Source: Gemmatimonadota bacterium (GTDB lineage Bacteria; Gemmatimonadota; Gemmatimonadetes; Longimicrobiales; Longimicrobiaceae). From it: a stretch of 7,899 nucleotides of DNA. The DNA is taken from the NCBI GenBank assembly GCA_019348475.1, contig JAHWJJ010000202.1, forward strand, positions 1 through 7,899. The letters run 5' to 3'. This document shows, one piece after another, positions 4,486 to 7,899 of the stretch; positions within the stretch are counted from its first letter, which is position 1, and every line of letters begins with the position of its first letter. The notes under the pieces are model-generated. The model made no database searches. It was not told the DNA's origin and worked only from the letters and a program-made list of their open reading frames with translations. The position numbers were made by a program, and so were the translations under genes.

Positions 4486-6960
4486 ATGCAACACACCCGC
4501 ATCGCACGCACGGGCGCGCTCCTGACGGCCATCGTACTGGCCGGCGTGGACGCGGCGCAGGCGCAGACCGGCTACCTGCGCCCGCCGGAGCCGATTCCCT
4601 CCATCGTCACCGCGCAGCCCACGCCCACCGTGCTGGTGGGGCGCGACCGGCAGACGCTGGCGCTGCTGGCGCGCGAGGCGCTTCCCTCCATCAGCGAGAT
4701 GGCGGAGCCGGAGCTGCGGCTGGCGGGCTTCCGCATCAGCCCCCGCACCAACGGCGTCAGCAGCACCCGGGCGTCGTACAGCACGGGGATCACCTTCCAA
4801 GAGCTGGGGAGCGGGCGCCAGCGCGTGGTGCAGCTCCCCGCCGGCGCGCGCATCGCGTACGCGCAGTGGTCGCCGGACGGGCGGCACCTGGCGTTCGTGA
4901 ACGCGCTGGAGAACGGGCTCGAGCTGTGGGTGGCGCAGGTTGCCACGGGCCAGGCGCGCCGCGTGCTGGGCCCGGAGCTGAACGCCACCATCGGCACGCC
5001 GTACCGCTGGCTGCCGGACAACTCCGGCTTCATCGTGCGGCGCGTGGTGCCCGGCCGCGGCCAGCCGCCGCGCGGCTCGGAGGTGCCGTCCGCGCCGGTG
5101 ATCCAGGAGAACCTGGGGCGCACGGCCCCGGCGCGGACGTACCAGGACCTGCTGCAGAGCCCGGCCGACGAGGCCCTGTTCGAGCACTACTTCACCGCGC
5201 AGCTCTCGCGCGTGCCGCTGGCCGGCGGCCGTCCCGCTGACCTGGGGGCGCCGGGGATCTTCTTCGGCTTCGACCCTTCGCCGGACGGGCGCTACCTGCT
5301 GGTGACGCGCGTCAAGCGGCCGTACAGCTACGTGGTCCCCGCGTGGAACTTCCCGCAGGAGACCAGCGTGCTGGACGCGCGCACCGGCGCCCGGGTAAAG
5401 CTGGTGGCCGACATCCCGCTGACGGACAACCTGCCCCCCGCCTTCGACGCCGTGCACGAGGGGCCCCGTGAGGTGGAGTGGCGCAGCGACGCGCCGGCCA
5501 CGCTGGCGTGGGTAGAGGCGCAGGACGGGGGCGACCCGCGGCGCGACGCGGCGGTGCGCGACCGCGTGTTCCTGCTGAACGCGCCCTTCACCGCCCAGCC
5601 GGTACCGCTGATCGACCTGGAGCACCGCCTGTCGTACATCGCCTGGGGGCGCCCCGACTACGCGATCGTCCGCTCGGCGTGGTGGAACACGCGGTGGGAA
5701 CGGCGCTTCGCCGTGAACCCGTCCAATCCCGCCGCCGCGCCGCGGCTGCTGGTGGAGCGCAGCTACCAGGACCGCTACTCGGACCCGGGCACCCCCGTGA
5801 CGACCACGACGCCCTCGGGGCACGCGGTGATGATGTTCACCGAGGACGGCGAGGGGATCTTTCTTACGGCGGCGGGGGCCTCGGAGCGGGGCAACTACCC
5901 GTTCCTGGACGTGATGGACGTGGCCACGGGCGAGAGCCGGCGGCTGTGGCGCGCGGAGGATCCCTACTTCGAGACGGTGCTCACGGTGCTGGACCGCGAC
6001 GGCAGCCGCATCCTCACCCGGCGCGAGTCGCTCACCGACCCGCCCAACGTCTTCGTCCGCACCCTGCCGGGCGACCAGGCGCGCGCGGTGACGAACTTTC
6101 CCGACCCGGCGCCGCAGCTGGCGGGGATCCAGCGGCAGCTGATCACCTACACGCGCGCGGACGGGGTGCGGCTCAGCGGCACGCTGTTCCTGCCCCCCGG
6201 CTACGACGCGGCGCGTGACGGGCCGCTCCCCATGCTGATGTGGGCGTATCCCACGGAGTTCCGCGACGCCGCGGCGGCCGGGCAGATCACCGACTCGCCC
6301 AACCGGTTCTCGCGGCCGGGGGGCAGCTCACACCTGTTCCTGCTGCTGGCGGGGTACGCCATCCTGGACAACCCCACCATGCCCATCGTGGGCGAGGGTG
6401 AGGTGGAGCCCAACGACACCTACGTGGAGCAGCTGGTGGCCAGCGCGCAGGCGGCGGTGGACAAGGTGGTGGAGATGGGGGTGGCGCACCGCGACCGCAT
6501 CGCCATCGGCGGGCACTCGTACGGCGCGTTCATGACGGCCAACCTGCTGGCGCACAGCGACCTGTTCCGGGCCGGTGTGGCGCGGTCCGGCGCGTACAAC
6601 CGCACGCTGACGCCGTTCGGGTTCCAGGCGGAGCAGCGCACGTACTGGGAGGCCACGGACACGTACACGCGGATGAGCCCGTTCACCTTCGCCAACCGGG
6701 TGAACGAGCCCATCCTGCTCATCCACGGCGCCAACGACGACAACAGCGGCACCTTTCCCGTCCAGAGCGAGCGCTTCTACGCGGCGCTCAAGGGGCACGG
6801 CGCCACGGTGCGCTACGTGGTGCTGCCGCTTGAGGCGCACGGCTACCGCGCCCGCGAATCCGTGCTCCACACGCTGGCGGAGACCATCAACTGGCTGGAC
6901 ACGCACGTGAAGAACGCCCCGCCCCGCGCGCCGTCGCCCTCCACCCCGGCCGCGCGTTAA
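4486..6960 (+). CDS. Exported S9 family peptidase, glutamyl-endopeptidase (S9D) type
   Basis: An 824-residue prolyl-oligopeptidase-fold serine peptidase, likely cleaving peptides outside the cytoplasm. Start chosen at ATG 4486, because it places a signal peptide at once: MQHTRIARTG, hydrophobic ALLTAIVLAGV, then AQA before a probable cleavage after Ala26. An in-frame ATG at 4429 would prepend 19 polar residues. A beta-propeller (about 30-555) shows repeat motifs such as WSPDGRHLAF and DPSPDGRYLLV. The alpha/beta-hydrolase domain (about 556-808) has the nucleophile Ser678 in GGHSYGAF, probable acid Asp751 in HGANDD, and His785 in EAHGY. The segments SPNRFSRPGG, GEGEVEPND and SGAYNRTLTPFGFQ, as I recall them, closely match plant chloroplast glutamyl endopeptidase and its bacterial relatives, which suggests cleavage after Glu rather than Pro; this is family inference. 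The Pro/Ala-rich tail (811-824) is dispensable-looking. Monocistronic; a strong hairpin follows 37 bases after the stop. Confidence 0.93.
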   Translation: MQHTRIARTGALLTAIVLAGVDAAQAQTGYLRPPEPIPSIVTAQPTPTVLVGRDRQTLALLAREALPSISEMAEPELRLAGFRISPRTNGVSSTRASYSTGITFQELGSGRQRVVQLPAGARIAYAQWSPDGRHLAFVNALENGLELWVAQVATGQARRVLGPELNATIGTPYRWLPDNSGFIVRRVVPGRGQPPRGSEVPSAPVIQENLGRTAPARTYQDLLQSPADEALFEHYFTAQLSRVPLAGGRPADLGAPGIFFGFDPSPDGRYLLVTRVKRPYSYVVPAWNFPQETSVLDARTGARVKLVADIPLTDNLPPAFDAVHEGPREVEWRSDAPATLAWVEAQDGGDPRRDAAVRDRVFLLNAPFTAQPVPLIDLEHRLSYIAWGRPDYAIVRSAWWNTRWERRFAVNPSNPAAAPRLLVERSYQDRYSDPGTPVTTTTPSGHAVMMFTEDGEGIFLTAAGASERGNYPFLDVMDVATGESRRLWRAEDPYFETVLTVLDRDGSRILTRRESLTDPPNVFVRTLPGDQARAVTNFPDPAPQLAGIQRQLITYTRADGVRLSGTLFLPPGYDAARDGPLPMLMWAYPTEFRDAAAAGQITDSPNRFSRPGGSSHLFLLLAGYAILDNPTMPIVGEGEVEPNDTYVEQLVASAQAAVDKVVEMGVAHRDRIAIGGHSYGAFMTANLLAHSDLFRAGVARSGAYNRTLTPFGFQAEQRTYWEATDTYTRMSPFTFANRVNEPILLIHGANDDNSGTFPVQSERFYAALKGHGATVRYVVLPLEAHGYRARESVLHTLAETINWLDTHVKNAPPRAPSPSTPAAR

Positions 6961-6997
6961 GGCGCCCGGACACTTTCGCCTCTCCGTATCACACGAC

Positions 6998-7030
6998 GCG
7001 GGGCAGATCGGCACGTTCGATCTGCCCCGC
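6998..7030 (+). terminator. Strong 13-bp hairpin after the peptidase gene
   Basis: GCGGGGCAGATCG (6998-7010) and CGATCTGCCCCGC (7018-7030) are exact reverse complements around a 7-base loop (GCACGTT). The stem starts 37 bases after the peptidase stop codon. There is no T-tract downstream on the plus strand (CCGGCGAATCC follows), so it may need Rho or act mainly as an mRNA 3'-end stabiliser. No other strong structure lies between it and the stop. Confidence 0.55.
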
Positions 7031-7090
7031 CCGGCGAATCCCCCAATTTCCGTGCACCGCGACCGAACGTCAGTTTCACGCGGAGGACGC

Positions 7091-7143
7091 GGGGGAAAAG
7101 AGTGAGGACGCGGAGAGCTCCGTCCGTTCTCCGCGTCCCTCAC
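7091..7143 (-). terminator. Intrinsic terminator for the right-edge minus-strand gene
   Basis: GTGAGGACGCGGAGA (7102-7116) pairs with TCTCCGCGTCCCTCAC (7128-7143) over 15 base pairs with a single bulged C and an 11-base loop. Read on the minus strand, the hairpin is followed by TCTTTTCC (7101-7094), the T-rich stretch expected of an intrinsic terminator. It lies 70 bases beyond the stop of the gene entering from the right and past the octamer array. Part of the left arm (GAGGACGCGG, 7104-7113) is also a direct repeat of 7083-7092. Confidence 0.55.
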
Positions 7144-7200
7144 GCACTCACGCCCTCACGCCCTCACGCACTCACGCACTCACGCACTCACGCACTCACG
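7137..7200. repeat. Octamer tandem array after the right-edge gene
   Basis: Eight consecutive 8-base units on the plus strand, CACTCACG or CCCTCACG: units 1, 3 and 4 carry CC where the others carry CA, and a partial unit CACTC follows at 7201. On the strand of the neighbouring gene the unit reads CGTGAGTG. The array starts about 8-13 bases after that gene's TGA (7215-7213), and its far end supplies the right arm of the terminator hairpin. The phrase GCACTCAC is shared with the polA-linked array at 1291-1338. Confidence 0.9.
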
Positions 7201-7212
7201 CACTCTCCTCCG

Positions 7213-7899
7213 TCATCCTCCCCGCGGCTTCGGCAGCGACCAGTCGCTCAGGTGGCCCAGCAGGTAGTCGATGGAAAACACGTGGCGCGAGTGGTCGTCG
7301 TCGGCGCGAAACACCACGGCGGACCACCCCCGCATGCCGGTGGGCGTGTACCGGCGGCCGTTCATCCACAGCTTCTGCCCGCTGATGGCGCGGATCAGCA
7401 CGCGCTCGTACCGCGAACGGCTCAGCTCGCTCTCGGGGAACAGGTTGTCCCAGGTGCACAGCCGCCCCACGTCCTCGTACTCCGGCGGGCGGTCGTCCAG
7501 GTCCAGCAGCGACGGCGCGCGCCCCCGCATCACCGAGCCGATGAGGCGAAAGGTCCACGGGTCGCTGATGCGGCGGATGGGGTGCCAGAAGTGCTTGACG
7601 ATGAGCCCCGCCACGCTGCGCAGGCTCATCTCCCGCCCGTCCGTCGTCTTCCACGTGGTCTCGTCGATGTCGGCCTGGAACGGGCTGCGCGGATAGCAGT
7701 CGTTGCGCGCCAGCCACCCCTTGCGCGAGGTGTGCTTCATCGGCCGGTACCCCTCGATCACCGGGATCCCCATCCGCTCCAGCATCTCCAGCTCGAACGA
7801 GGGCCAGGTCATCACCTCGCGCACGATGCCCACGATCAGCGTGGCCGTGGCGATCATCAGCGACGCGCTGGGGGTGAAGTCGGCCGTGATCTCGATGCG
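7213..7899 (-). CDS. Unrecognised protein, C-terminal 228 residues (5' end beyond window)
   Basis: The frame is open from the right edge to TGA 7215-7213 and begins RIEITADFTPSAS upstream of the first internal ATG (7857-7855). That Met lies inside a continuous helix-like segment (SLMIATATLIVGIVREV), so the true start is almost certainly outside the window. I do not recognise the family. Visible features: a strand-like charged segment then an amphipathic or hydrophobic helix at the start, a conserved-looking basic/aromatic stretch (IEGYRPMKHTSRKGWLARND), several Trp/Arg-rich segments, and no signal for membrane anchoring at the C-terminus. Cysteines are too few for a metal cluster. The pattern R-I-E-I-x-x-D followed by a hydrophobic helix is loosely like the metal-binding strand of carboxylate-amine ligases (GCS2 family), but this is a weak impression only. 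It is convergent with the peptidase gene. Confidence 0.85.
   Translation of the reverse strand, partial: RIEITADFTPSASLMIATATLIVGIVREVMTWPSFELEMLERMGIPVIEGYRPMKHTSRKGWLARNDCYPRSPFQADIDETTWKTTDGREMSLRSVAGLIVKHFWHPIRRISDPWTFRLIGSVMRGRAPSLLDLDDRPPEYEDVGRLCTWDNLFPESELSRSRYERVLIRAISGQKLWMNGRRYTPTGMRGWSAVVFRADDDHSRHVFSIDYLLGHLSDWSLPKPRGG

Noticed and set aside
4375..5823. A 482-codon minus-strand frame antisense to the peptidase
   Set aside because: Composition of a complemented high-G+C gene (Arg/Ala/Gly/His), no domains, and the plus-strand peptidase is certain.
7271..7696. A 141-codon plus-strand frame opposite the right-edge gene
   Set aside because: Ser/Arg-rich shadow of the minus-strand frame, which has better composition and a matching terminator.

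Overview
This is a very G+C-rich bacterial window in which each gene appears to be its own transcription unit. Three complete genes and one clear partial gene are supported, plus a weak partial gene at the left edge. The high G+C, weak Shine-Dalgarno signals, exported S9D-type peptidase and abundant intergenic hairpins and octamer repeats would fit a Gemmatimonadota (Longimicrobium-like) soil bacterium. That placement is inference from general resemblance and was not tested by any search.

Layout, left to right. Positions 1-46 (-) may be the first codons of a gene running off the left edge. Positions 47-576 are a G+C-rich, gene-poor divergent region holding a four-tract G-quadruplex motif, four 11-bp tandem units, a 10-bp perfect palindrome and the first copy of a roughly 40-bp hairpin element. 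Positions 577-1143 (+) encode DNA-3-methyladenine glycosylase I (tag). The tag/polA convergent gap (1144-1338) holds a small hairpin, the second copy of the 40-bp element and an octamer array abutting the polA stop. Positions 1339-4161 (-) encode full-length DNA polymerase I. Positions 4162-4485 are the divergent polA/peptidase region. Positions 4486-6960 (+) encode an exported S9 serine peptidase of the glutamyl-endopeptidase (S9D) type. The convergent gap 6961-7212 holds two strong hairpins, one facing each gene, and a second octamer array. Positions 7213-7899 (-) are the C-terminal 228 codons of an unrecognised protein that enters from the right edge.

How the genes relate: Tag removes 3-methyladenine from DNA and Pol I fills the gap left after AP-site processing, so the two neighbours serve the same base-excision repair route, though they are convergent and not co-transcribed. 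The peptidase probably degrades peptides outside the cytoplasm and has no evident link to repair. I see no CRISPR array, transposase, phage gene, tRNA or rRNA. The genes are ordinary; the more unusual content is intergenic: a paired hairpin element with a compensatory base-pair change bracketing tag, and two related octamer arrays placed directly after stop codons.
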